64,000 nt of DNA from an uncultured Spirochaetales bacterium (GTDB lineage Bacteria > Spirochaetota > Spirochaetia > Sphaerochaetales > Sphaerochaetaceae): NCBI GenBank assembly GCA_949293335.1, contig CASFDA010000031.1:62001-126000 (forward strand), in the 5' to 3' direction. Both the position numbers and the translations under genes were made by a program. This document shows positions 33,805-41,766 of this stretch, one piece after another. Within the stretch, counting starts at the first letter, position 1, and each line of letters starts with the position of its first letter. The notes below the pieces were generated by a model, which saw only the letters and a list, made by a program, of their open reading frames with translations, was not told where the DNA came from and made no database searches.

Positions 33805-35453
33805 CACTTTCTCCTTCTTATCTCTCCCAGGCGGAGGCATACTCCAACTGCAAGGAGTGCAAGTGAAATGTATGTAGCGGCCTTTCCGAAGAGATCTATA
33901 TGTTCGACATAGAATGTATTCTCATTGCTCTCGTGCGTGTAGATAGGAACATCATAAATGTTGTACCCCATGGTAAAGGGTTCCATCTCATCATGCACTC
34001 TTCCGTCTGGGGTCACTAGACATGTAATTCCGCTATTTGTGCCCCTTATCATTGATTTCCGCGTCTCAATTGCCCTGAGTGTCGCTATCTCCTGATGCTG
34101 ACGTTCTGCAGGAATGCTCTGAGACCAGCTGTCATTCGTCATGTTTATGATCAGGTCTGCCCCTTCCTTGACGAACTCTGCAGAGATGACTCCAAAAACA
34201 TCCTCAAAGCAGATAGGCGTACTGAACTTGACTCCATCTGTCTCGAACACTACAGGCTCTGTTCCCTGTACCCACCAATGATAACCATTGTTCTTGAGGA
34301 TGTTGTAAAGCCATGGAAGCTGCTTCTCATACGGGAAATGTTCTGTGAAAGGCACAAGATGCTGCTTTCTGTACTTTTCAACTATTCTTCCGTCATCAAA
34401 GAGGACGACTGCATTGTAGTCGTTCCTGTTCAATGTCCCGTCTTCAAGATACGGTCCCTGATTATAATCTATTGGCTCACCGTCCGCATTTCCTGTCAGA
34501 AGCGGAACAGGAAGGGAATTGCCAAAATCCACAAACTCATTCACAAGTGCCCTGAGTCCCTCATTTCCTGGATAGACAAAATATGTGTTCCAGTCGATTG
34601 ACGGGATGAACGCTGTCTCGCTCCATACGACGATATCAGGATCTTCTACAATAGCTTCCAGCGTATAGCGTCTCAGGTTGTTGAAGTTCCTCCTGTATGT
34701 AGGCAGTCCCCCCTCCCATGAATCATGGTTATGCTGGACTGTAGCAACACGCCAATACCTGTCTGGTTCTTTGTCCTGCCACTGGCTGAGCCTGACAAAT
34801 CCGAAGATGAACGTCGCTGACAGAAGAAGGATATACACGATGAACTCTATCATATTCCTCCTGATGTAAATGAGGAATGAATAGTGCTCTCCCGTGATGT
34901 AATCATGCAGATATCGTGCAAAGAATGCCTGAGGGAAGATCATAAGGAACACTATCCCCCATGCACCAGTGATCTCTGCAATCTGCACAAATGGGAGGAA
35001 AGAATAGACCGCGTAACATATAGTGCCGTACGGGAATCCTGCAAACCACTGCTCGCAAAGGTATGAGTAACTTACCCAGATGATGCTCTCTACTATGTAG
35101 CCTTTCTTCCTGAAGAGGGAATCCGCGAGCTTCAGCAGAGGAAATACAATGATCATCTCAAGCCCTTTGATGAAAGGCATTATGACTATAGCGAACGGAT
35201 GGAAGGTCTTGAGCCAGTAATTGAAGATCACAAAGAAAACAAATCCGAAAAGAAAACCATAGGGGGCAATCAGTTTCCAGCTTGTATTCCTGATGACCAC
35301 AAATACAGGAATGAATGCGAAGAACGCAATGATCCCTATCCCATGCTCAAGGATGAACCCCGGGAATGCAAGGGAATAGACCACGCCTGTTATGATTAAT
35401 GTAAAAACCTCAGAACAAACAGTCCTGAGGCTTCTTTTTTTCAGGTTTTTCAA
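33804..35453 (-). CDS. lnt: apolipoprotein N-acyltransferase
   Basis: A 549-residue inner-membrane enzyme that N-acylates lipoproteins. It has about six to seven transmembrane segments up to residue 222, then a nitrilase-type periplasmic domain. The catalytic triad is visible: Glu in WSETAFIP (about 279), Lys in YRKQHLVPF (about 363) and Cys in TPICFEDVF (about 415). The start is TTG at 35453, with CAGGAG about eight bases upstream. The first 15 codons span a terminator-like hairpin, so a later start cannot be excluded. It lies between HU and cinA in one transcript and would serve the lipoproteins encoded at 41767-43512, among others. Confidence 0.92.
   Translation of the reverse strand: MKNLKKRSLRTVCSEVFTLIITGVVYSLAFPGFILEHGIGIIAFFAFIPVFVVIRNTSWKLIAPYGFLFGFVFFVIFNYWLKTFHPFAIVIMPFIKGLEMIIVFPLLKLADSLFRKKGYIVESIIWVSYSYLCEQWFAGFPYGTICYAVYSFLPFVQIAEITGAWGIVFLMIFPQAFFARYLHDYITGEHYSFLIYIRRNMIEFIVYILLLSATFIFGFVRLSQWQDKEPDRYWRVATVQHNHDSWEGGLPTYRRNFNNLRRYTLEAIVEDPDIVVWSETAFIPSIDWNTYFVYPGNEGLRALVNEFVDFGNSLPVPLLTGNADGEPIDYNQGPYLEDGTLNRNDYNAVVLFDDGRIVEKYRKQHLVPFTEHFPYEKQLPWLYNILKNNGYHWWVQGTEPVVFETDGVKFSTPICFEDVFGVISAEFVKEGADLIINMTNDSWSQSIPAERQHQEIATLRAIETRKSMIRGTNSGITCLVTPDGRVHDEMEPFTMGYNIYDVPIYTHESNENTFYVEHIDLFGKAATYISLALLAVGVCLRLGEIRRRK
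35403..35445 (-). promoter_or_regulatory. terminator-like hairpin with a competing stem at the start of lnt
   Basis: On the minus strand CCTCAG (complement of 35425-35430) pairs with CTGAGG (35408-35413) and is followed by TTTTT, an intrinsic-terminator pattern within the first codons of lnt. CCTGA at 35441-35445 can instead pair with TCAGG (35424-35428), which would block the first stem. It is an attenuator candidate after the HU gene. Confidence 0.45.
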
Positions 35454-35477
35454 TTGAAGACTCCTGAGAAAACAAAA

Positions 35478-35789
35478 TTACTCTTCACGCTGAGAGCGAA
35501 CATCCCAAACGAACTCCTTGAGTTCCTTTCCTGGACGGAAGATAGCAACGCCATGCCTGTCGACCGCAACAACTTCACCAGTTTTAGGATTTCTAGCCTT
35601 CTCTCTGCCTTTTCTTGTTCTGACCTCAAAGGTCCCGAATCCACGGAGCTCTATGACCCTGTCATCCTTGAGCCCATCCTTTATTTCCTCAAAAAGCTCA
35701 TCAATGACGGTGTGAATCTCAGTCCTGTTCATGCCAAGCTTATTATGCAGGCTTTCAATAATCGCAGCCTTGGTAAGTTTCTCTTCCAT
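35478..35789 (-). CDS. HU/IHF-family DNA-binding protein
   Basis: A 103-residue nucleoid protein of the HU family. The helical N-terminus (LTKAAIIESLHNKLG) is followed by the arm region GFGTFEVRTRKGREKARNPKTGEVV and RHGVAIFRPGKELKE. The C-terminal ten residues (VWDVRSQREE) extend slightly beyond classic HU. It sits 24 bases downstream of rpsT and 24 bases upstream of lnt, in the same transcript. It probably binds DNA as a dimer. Confidence 0.93.
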   Translation of the reverse strand: MEEKLTKAAIIESLHNKLGMNRTEIHTVIDELFEEIKDGLKDDRVIELRGFGTFEVRTRKGREKARNPKTGEVVAVDRHGVAIFRPGKELKEFVWDVRSQREE

Positions 35790-35813
35790 AGTGTCTTTGC
35801 TCCTGGAATCGAT

Positions 35814-36074
35814 TTAGGCCATCTTGTTGAAGGAATGAGCCATCCTGCTCTTCTTTCTGTCAGCTGTATTGCGGTGAATTACTCCCTTTCCTGCTGCGCT
35901 GTCAAGGAGCTTGAAACTCTCCTTCATTGCCTCTTCGGCTGCACTCTTATCCGATGAAAGCACTGCTGCTTCAAACTTCTTGATAGATGTGCGGACCTTG
36001 CTCTTTGCCGCACGATTGATCATTCTTCGTGCCTGATTCCTCTTTTCACTCTTCTGAGCGGATTTCTTAGCCAC
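35814..36074 (-). CDS. rpsT: 30S ribosomal protein S20
   Basis: An 86-residue basic, helical S20. It begins AKKSAQKSEKRNQARRMINR after a GTG start at 36074, which has GGAGG upstream. S20 genes often use non-ATG starts as part of autogenous control. The frame is open further upstream, but the N-terminus fits the family only from the GTG. The C-terminal KGVIHRNTADRKKSRMAHSFN motif is standard. It is the first gene of the transcript leading to HU, lnt, cinA and ybaK. Confidence 0.96.
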   Translation of the reverse strand: MAKKSAQKSEKRNQARRMINRAAKSKVRTSIKKFEAAVLSSDKSAAEEAMKESFKLLDSAAGKGVIHRNTADRKKSRMAHSFNKMA

Positions 36075-36157
36075 GTTTTCCTCCAAACAATATTTTCTCA
36101 AATGATTTTCTAGTCAGAAGTTGCCTTTAGATCATGCCTCTTTTGACAACAGCAATT

Positions 36158-36187
36158 AACTTACCACAAAGGATTAAACCTAGTCAA
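36158..36187 (-). promoter_or_regulatory. probable rpsT promoter
   Basis: TTGACT (complement of 36182-36187) and TAAGTT (36158-36163) are 18 bases apart. The start would be about 75 bases before the rpsT GTG. Confidence 0.4.
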
Positions 36188-36200
36188 TATAAGCGTTTTC

Positions 36201-37148
36201 TCACGACAGGATCTCATCCTGGAACTCCTGAGAGACCTGCCAGTATCCGCTTTCTACATCGTAACGCACCTCGGAAAGTGGAATGTACATGCTCCGCCCC
36301 TCACTACCGAGCACAGAAAGCTTATGCGAGAGAATATTGACCTCATTGACTTTCCAGAGTTCATGCCCGAGTTTCAACCTTGTTCCCTCCGGAGGATATG
36401 ATGCCTTCTCCTCCAGATAATATTCGTATTCATAATTTAGACAGCAGAGAAGACGGCCGCACGGACCAGATATCTTCATGCTGCTCAGAGAGAGGTTCTG
36501 TTCCTTGGCCATCCTTATTGTCACTGGTTCCATCTGACTTTGGAAAAGGTGACAGCAGTAATCCCTGCCACAGACAGAAAGGCCTCCGATCAGTCTCGAC
36601 TCATCCCTAACGCCTATCTGCCTCAGCTCTATCCTCAGGTGGAATATTGCTCCAAGATCCTTGACGAGATTCCTGAAGTCCACCCTGCTATCTGCTGTGA
36701 AGAAGAATATTATCTTTGGCTCTGCAAGCAAAAAATGAGCAGTCACAAGCTTCATGTCGAGCTTGTTCTCTAGTACCTTCTCCCTGCAGACTCTGAGAGC
36801 AGCCTCTTCACGGGCCTTCTCTTTTTCATACTTTGCCATCTCTTTCGGCGTTGCAAGATGGTCGATATAGTCAATCTCCCCGACTTCCATCTTCACAGGT
36901 TCAGGAAACTCATTTTCCCGATCTGCCCCAGCACCGCATACTTCGGTGCACCCCGGGCAATACCCTGCACCTTTTTTCGGAGCCGGGCCGAGAACTATTC
37001 CGAGATCCAGACCAAATTTGGTCTGGTAGACAACAGGCGTTCCCGGGTAAAGAATACTGTCCCATGCTGACAGGCAGATATCGTTGTAGCTGGGATTGCT
37101 AATTACATATATATAGGCCAGATCAGGCTCTTTTTCCCTTTCATTCAT
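36201..37148 (-). CDS. PSP1-domain protein (RicT/YaaT-like)
   Basis: A protein of about 315 residues with the PSP1 C-terminal domain. The N-terminal part carries a cysteine-rich insert (CPGCTEVCGAG). The core has FFFTADSRVDFRNLVKDLGAIFHLRIELRQIGVRDE, the SVCGRDYCC motif and SGPCGRLLCCLNYE. In Bacillus, RicT is part of the Ric complex that affects RNase Y and RNA processing, and an rny gene is present at 55707. The cysteines match those that bind Fe-S clusters in the Ric complex. There is no ribosome binding site, and the promoter geometry suggests a near-leaderless message. It is divergent from dus. Confidence 0.85.
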   Translation of the reverse strand: MNEREKEPDLAYIYVISNPSYNDICLSAWDSILYPGTPVVYQTKFGLDLGIVLGPAPKKGAGYCPGCTEVCGAGADRENEFPEPVKMEVGEIDYIDHLATPKEMAKYEKEKAREEAALRVCREKVLENKLDMKLVTAHFLLAEPKIIFFFTADSRVDFRNLVKDLGAIFHLRIELRQIGVRDESRLIGGLSVCGRDYCCHLFQSQMEPVTIRMAKEQNLSLSSMKISGPCGRLLCCLNYEYEYYLEEKASYPPEGTRLKLGHELWKVNEVNILSHKLSVLGSEGRSMYIPLSEVRYDVESGYWQVSQEFQDEILS

Positions 37149-37156
37149 CAAGGGAA

Positions 37157-37207
37157 AAGTTAACATGGGTCTATTTGTTTGGCAATACTTGCCACGATGT
37201 GCTAAAT
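37157..37207. promoter_or_regulatory. divergent ricT/dus promoters sharing one inverted repeat
   Basis: TGGCAA-TAC-TTGCCA (37180-37194) lies between the two genes. Rightward, TTGGCA (37179-37184), N17 and CTAAAT (37202-37207) precede the dus ATG by nine bases. Leftward, TTGCCA (complement of 37180-37185), N17 and TAACTT (37157-37162) precede the ricT ATG by eight bases. The -35 elements overlap, so the two promoters should compete. Neither gene has a Shine-Dalgarno sequence. Confidence 0.5.
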
Positions 37208-37216
37208 TTCCTTTCT

Positions 37217-38152
37217 ATGTACATACTGGCACCTCTTGCAGGCTATACAGACAAGGCATTCAGGGAAATAACTTCACACTTCTCATCAGATGGCGCAGTT
37301 TCAGAAATGATATCCACAGAAGGGCTATACAGGATGGGAGAAAAGACACTTGCCCTCGCTGAGCCCTATGAGGGTGAGAAGAACCTTGTGATCCAGATAT
37401 TCGCCCCTGATGACGAAAGCATAAAGCGGGCAGGAAGCGCATTGCGTTCTCTGGATGCAAATGCATTCGATATAAATGCGGGTTGTCCGGTGCCCAAAGT
37501 CGTGAAGGACGGGTCAGGTTCTGCGCTGATGAAGAACGAGAAGATGATCGGAAAGATGGTCATGGCCCTCAAGGAGGAGACAGAAAAGCCAATTTCAGTA
37601 AAGTTCCGTCTCGGCTGGGACTCACGCTCGATCAACTTTCTCAATTTCGCAGAAGAAGCGGCAAAAGCAGGTGCATATGCACTCACATTGCATGCAAGAA
37701 CAAGAGAGGAAGGATACTCGGGCTTTGCACATAAAGAGGCGTTCCATGAGATGCGAAGAGAGTTTGAAAAAGGGAAAGGCCCACTCCTTTTTGCATCAGG
37801 CGACGTCTTTTCTCCTGAAGCTGCATATTCATACATTCATGAATACGATATGGACGGAGTGATGATCGCGCGGGGCGCAATAGGAAACCCGTTCATATTC
37901 AGAGAGGTGAAAGAACTTGAAGAGAAGGGAGAATATGTACTTCCGGATCTGGAAGAGAAGATAAATGTTGCTCTCGAGCACCTTTCTCTCTCAATCAAAT
38001 ACTTCTCAGAAGAATATGCGGTTCACCAGATGAGGAAGACGATGATGGCCTATATAAAAGGACTTGACGGGGCGAAGGCTGTCAAAGAGAAGATTTCACA
38101 CGCAGAAAGCTACAAGGAATACGAAGATGCCTTGCGTACTCTTTGCAACTAA
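37217..38152 (+). CDS. dus: tRNA-dihydrouridine synthase
   Basis: A flavoenzyme of about 311 residues that reduces uridines in the D-loop of tRNA. The N-terminus LAPLAGYTDKAFR is the family hallmark. The catalytic cysteine lies in INAGCPVPKVVKDGSGSALM (about C90), followed by KPISVKFRLGWD, LTLHARTREEGYSG and the GVMIARGAIGNPFIF end of the barrel. The ATG at 37217 gives this N-terminus. The upstream in-frame ATG at 37175 lies inside the promoter. Subfamily (DusA/B/C) is not assigned. Confidence 0.92.
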   Translation: MYILAPLAGYTDKAFREITSHFSSDGAVSEMISTEGLYRMGEKTLALAEPYEGEKNLVIQIFAPDDESIKRAGSALRSLDANAFDINAGCPVPKVVKDGSGSALMKNEKMIGKMVMALKEETEKPISVKFRLGWDSRSINFLNFAEEAAKAGAYALTLHARTREEGYSGFAHKEAFHEMRREFEKGKGPLLFASGDVFSPEAAYSYIHEYDMDGVMIARGAIGNPFIFREVKELEEKGEYVLPDLEEKINVALEHLSLSIKYFSEEYAVHQMRKTMMAYIKGLDGAKAVKEKISHAESYKEYEDALRTLCN

Positions 38153-38207
38153 TTTTGTTGAATTGGAAAATCCCATATGTTAGCTTTCTATCTGAGAGGT
38201 TTGATTT

Positions 38208-39500
38208 ATGAAGGTTCTTGTTCTTGGTTCCGGAGCAAAGGACCACGCACTGGCTTGGTGGCTGAGCAAAAGTAAGTTCATCTCCGGACTATATATGTCA
38301 CGAGGAAATCTCGCGACCAGTGATTACGCTTTCCGCCTCGACGACATCGATCCTTCAAGCAAGGAAGATGTCTATAAGGCTGTGCTTGCATATGGCATCG
38401 ATCTTGTCGTCATCGGGACAGAGGCTCCCTTGACTACTGGCGTCATCGCATATCTCAATGAAAAAGGCATAAGCACATTCGGAGCTCCCACAAAAGCCAT
38501 AAAACTCGAAGATGACAAGGCATTCGCCCGAGATTTTTCAGAACGACACAACATCACTACCCCAAGGCGCAGCCTGTTTGGAGATATTCTCAAGCTAAGG
38601 AAATACCTCGAGAGACATAACGGAGAAGAATTCATCGTAAAGAGCAACAACATCTCTCCATCAAGGGAAGTCCTGCGTTCAAACGATACAGAAAGTCTCA
38701 TAAGATATGCCCAGGAACTTATGAAAAGAGGTCCTGTGCTTCTTGAAGAGTACATTCCAGGCCTTCCGATAACAGCCACCATATTCCTCGATGACAAAGG
38801 CTATATGATGCTACCTGTCCTCAGTGAGTATACAGAGAAGAACAAAGGCGACAACACACCGACAGGAGGAATGGGCGCCGTCTGCCCTGTACCGCTCAGG
38901 CAGGAAATGATGGAAAAGATTGAGGAACGGATAATAAAGCCAACTTTATATGGCATGCAGGTTGAAGAACTATCATACAAAGGAGTCCTCACCTTCTCGA
39001 TAATCATCAGCAAAGAGGGGGAACCAGTACTCGTCGACTATCATGTAAGGTTCAACGACCCAGCCGCACAGGCTTTCATTCCTCTCATCAAGAACGATTT
39101 TCTTGAAATAGTCGAAGCGATGAAGGAAAACAGGATCTCATCGATGAAGCTCGAGACGAGCAATGATTTCTCTGTCGCTGTTGTCCTCGCAAGTGAAGGC
39201 TATCCACTCAAGCCTGTCATAGGACGGGAAGTAAGGGGCCTCACAGTCCTCAAGAGAAACAAGATCAAGGATTATGCAGAGATATTTGTTGGCGCTGTCG
39301 ATATGAAGGACGGGAAGGCCGTGACAACAGGAGGAAGGAACATAACCGTTGTCGGACTTTCAGACAGCCTTGAGAGCGCGAATAAGAAAGCCTATGAGAT
39401 GATAAAGAGCATCAGGATCGATGGAGGATGGTACCGCAACGACATCGGCAACAGGTTCTTCAAGGAGAACAAGGAAGAACCTGATGACGGAAAGACCTAA
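38208..39500 (+). CDS. PurD-like ATP-grasp protein with altered active site
   Basis: A 430-residue protein with the layout of phosphoribosylamine-glycine ligase: N-terminal LGSGAKDHALAWWLS, IGTEAPLTTGVI, LEDDKAFARDF, the TPTGGMGAVCP segment and the C-terminal GGRNITVVGLSDSLESANKKAY. However, the usual KADGLAAGKGV loop is replaced by VKSNNISPSRE (about 144-154), and the metal site EFNxRFGDPE is DYHVRFNDPA (about 277-286). No other purine gene is nearby. It may be a diverged PurD or another ligase. AGAGG precedes the ATG. It ends in a four-base convergent overlap with rlmB. Confidence 0.75.
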   Translation: MKVLVLGSGAKDHALAWWLSKSKFISGLYMSRGNLATSDYAFRLDDIDPSSKEDVYKAVLAYGIDLVVIGTEAPLTTGVIAYLNEKGISTFGAPTKAIKLEDDKAFARDFSERHNITTPRRSLFGDILKLRKYLERHNGEEFIVKSNNISPSREVLRSNDTESLIRYAQELMKRGPVLLEEYIPGLPITATIFLDDKGYMMLPVLSEYTEKNKGDNTPTGGMGAVCPVPLRQEMMEKIEERIIKPTLYGMQVEELSYKGVLTFSIIISKEGEPVLVDYHVRFNDPAAQAFIPLIKNDFLEIVEAMKENRISSMKLETSNDFSVAVVLASEGYPLKPVIGREVRGLTVLKRNKIKDYAEIFVGAVDMKDGKAVTTGGRNITVVGLSDSLESANKKAYEMIKSIRIDGGWYRNDIGNRFFKENKEEPDDGKT

Positions 39501-40243
39501 CGTTCCTTTGAGCGGAATTCGTACAACAGGATTCCCGTTGCCACGGACACATTGAGACTATCAATGTGTCCACTCATCGGAATAGACACGACATAGTCCG
39601 AGTTCTTCCTGATAAGAGGAGAGATTCCTTTTCCCTCGCTTCCCATCACAAGTACAGTACGATGCGAGAACTCGAGGCCATAACTTCTCTCGCCATCCAT
39701 ATCCGCAGCATAGACCCAGAAGCCATTTGCTTTCAGCTTCTCGATCTCCCGGGAGAGATTTGTCGACACGGAAAGAGGGACATATTGTGCGCTCCCGCTT
39801 GATACTTTGATCACTGTCTCATTCGCCTGAACACTTCTTCTTTCAGGGATAATCACAAGATCAACACTGAACTGGTCTGCAGAACGGAGGATCGCACCAA
39901 GATTATGAGGATCTGTAATTCCGTCGAGGATCAGGACCAGCGCACCGTCTTCTTCCTTCAGGGAAGAAAGGAACTCATCGACAGAACGCTCTATCAGTCT
40001 GGATGCACCAGTACGGGGACCTCCCAGATCAAGAAGGGCACCGCGAAGATCAACCCCAGGGCACATCTTCTCAAGTTCTTCTCTCGAGACCTTCTTCACA
40101 GCCACCTTGCCTGTACATTCAGCCTGGAAGATAAGCCTTCTCAGCCTCTCACTTCCTCCCCTTTCAACGTACAAAGTACTTCCGCTTCTTGCTTTCTTAA
40201 GCCCTTCTTCAATTGCGTGGTAACCGTAAATGCGTTCGCCCAT
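39497..40243 (-). CDS. rlmB: TrmH-family rRNA 2'-O-methyltransferase (RlmB-like)
   Basis: A 248-residue SPOUT methyltransferase. The small L30e-like N-terminal domain (GYHAIEEGLKKARSG) is followed by the three SPOUT motifs: DGITDPHNLGAILRSADQF, VLVMGSEGKGIS and IPMSGHIDSLNVSVATGILLYE. RlmB methylates G2251 of 23S rRNA in E. coli, and the same target is assumed. GGAGGAG precedes the ATG. The gene follows the aldo/keto reductase on the same strand by 57 bases. Confidence 0.9.
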   Translation of the reverse strand: MGERIYGYHAIEEGLKKARSGSTLYVERGGSERLRRLIFQAECTGKVAVKKVSREELEKMCPGVDLRGALLDLGGPRTGASRLIERSVDEFLSSLKEEDGALVLILDGITDPHNLGAILRSADQFSVDLVIIPERRSVQANETVIKVSSGSAQYVPLSVSTNLSREIEKLKANGFWVYAADMDGERSYGLEFSHRTVLVMGSEGKGISPLIRKNSDYVVSIPMSGHIDSLNVSVATGILLYEFRSKER

Positions 40244-40300
40244 AGTCTCCTCCGGAGAAAAGACTACAGAAAAACGACAAGAGAATCAAATGTATGGATT

Positions 40301-41419
40301 CTACTTCTCAAACTCAGAAGCAACATCTTCCAGAAGCGATCTTATCGGAAGATGCTGGGGACATACTTTCTCGCACTTTCCGCACTTGAGGCAGCTTGAG
40401 GCCTTTCCTCCGTCCCGGACGAGCACATTGTTGTAGTAATAGTCATCATTCCAATTGTGAAAAATCTTCTTCTTGTTGTAACAGGAGAAGATCTCTGGAA
40501 TCTTTATCTTCTTCGGGCAATCATTTTCCAGAACACAGTAATGACAAGAAGTACAAGGTATCATATGTTTGGCTTCAAAGATCTTGCAGACCTCAGCAAT
40601 AGCCATTCTCTCTTTGCTATCAAGAGGTCTGAAGTCCTTCATGTAACTAACATTGTCTTTCATCTCATCCAATGTACTCATGCCAGAAAGGACCATCATC
40701 ACTCCGGGAACGCTTGACGCAAACCTGATTGCATAGCTTGCATTACTCATGCGTGGTGAAAGTCTATCAAACACTCTTGATGCATCCAAAGGAAGGGATG
40801 AAAGGTTTCCGCCCTTTACAGGTTCCATTACGATAATAGGCTTTTCATACTTCAAAGCAACTTCAGAAACCTTCCTGCTCTCCACTACAGGGTCCTCGTA
40901 GTCCACATAATTCAGCTGTATCTGGACCACCTCAATCTCAGGATTCTCTTTCAGGATCTTCTCAAGAACATCCGCCTTGTCATGGAAAGATATGCCTAAA
41001 TGTTTTATCTTACCTTCTTTCTTCAAACCAAGGGCGACTTCATATGCGCCAGTCTTCTTGAACTTCTCGTATATTCTTTCGTCCTGTGCGTGCATTAGAT
41101 AGAAATCAAAATATGAGACTCCGCATGCTTCAAGCTGCTTATCGAATAAGGGCAGGATCTCCTCTCTTTTATTGAAGAAGTGTGTGGAGAGCTTGTTTGT
41201 AAGTATATATTGGTCCCGTGGGTACTTTGATGTCAGTGTATCCTTCAGTGCCTTTTCACTCTCCCCTCCAAGATACCCATGAGCTGTATCAAAATAGTTG
41301 AATCCATTTGCAAGGAAGTAATCCACCATCTTCTGCATTACATTCCTGTCAACAACTCCACTTCCAGTAAGAGGAAGACGCATACATCCAAAACCAAGTT
41401 TTCCTCTGATATTTTCCAT
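40301..41419 (-). CDS. aldo/keto reductase with C-terminal 4Fe-4S domain
   Basis: A 372-residue protein. The N-terminal aldo/keto reductase barrel has GFGCMRLPL, the DTAHGYLGGESE segment with the catalytic Tyr and YFDFYLMHAQDE. The C-terminal region after about residue 280 carries CTSCHYC..C and CLKCGKCEKVCP cysteine sets, i.e. a ferredoxin-like extension. This class is common in anaerobes and probably exchanges electrons with ferredoxin. The substrate is unknown. There is no ribosome binding site, and TAAATT lies six bases before the ATG. Confidence 0.9.
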   Translation of the reverse strand: MENIRGKLGFGCMRLPLTGSGVVDRNVMQKMVDYFLANGFNYFDTAHGYLGGESEKALKDTLTSKYPRDQYILTNKLSTHFFNKREEILPLFDKQLEACGVSYFDFYLMHAQDERIYEKFKKTGAYEVALGLKKEGKIKHLGISFHDKADVLEKILKENPEIEVVQIQLNYVDYEDPVVESRKVSEVALKYEKPIIVMEPVKGGNLSSLPLDASRVFDRLSPRMSNASYAIRFASSVPGVMMVLSGMSTLDEMKDNVSYMKDFRPLDSKERMAIAEVCKIFEAKHMIPCTSCHYCVLENDCPKKIKIPEIFSCYNKKKIFHNWNDDYYYNNVLVRDGGKASSCLKCGKCEKVCPQHLPIRSLLEDVASEFEK

Positions 41420-41496
41420 GTTTGGAATTTACAATGAAAACGGTAAAAGAAGGAAATGAAACATTTCACTAAGCTGGAAACAAAAAGTGATAGCTT

Positions 41497-41700
41497 TCAA
41501 TTTCTTTTCCATTCATCGGAAAATCGGAAAGCCCACATCGTATCTCCAGCAAGGTATCTTCTCCTGTATTCTCTGACTGTATATGCATTGAGGCCAGTAA
41601 GAGTTGCTGTCTTCTTATACCCACACCCTTCTTCGAAATACTTCAGACATTCTTTACGTTTCTCGTTTGGTATCCATTCTCTCTTCAAGCTTCTATTCAC
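41497..41700 (-). CDS. small HTH protein of lipoprotein cassette 1
   Basis: A 67-residue basic protein with a helix-turn-helix (KKTATLTGLNAYTVREYRRRY) like the first open frame of IS3-type transposases, but no transposase core follows. It shares 37 consecutive identical residues with the 69-residue protein at 42765. The DNA is also strongly conserved there. The start is GTG at 41700, whose bases overlap the stop of a tiny 11-codon frame (MVPPLSNQTRR) preceded by AAGGAGG. It follows the lipoprotein gene by 66 bases, as its paralogue follows the second lipoprotein. A regulator of the cassette is possible. Confidence 0.7.
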   Translation of the reverse strand: MNRSLKREWIPNEKRKECLKYFEEGCGYKKTATLTGLNAYTVREYRRRYLAGDTMWAFRFSDEWKRN

Positions 41701-41766
41701 CTTCTAGTCTGATTTGACAAAGGAGGCACCATATGGCACCTCCTTAAAGTGACTTGATTTGAAAAA

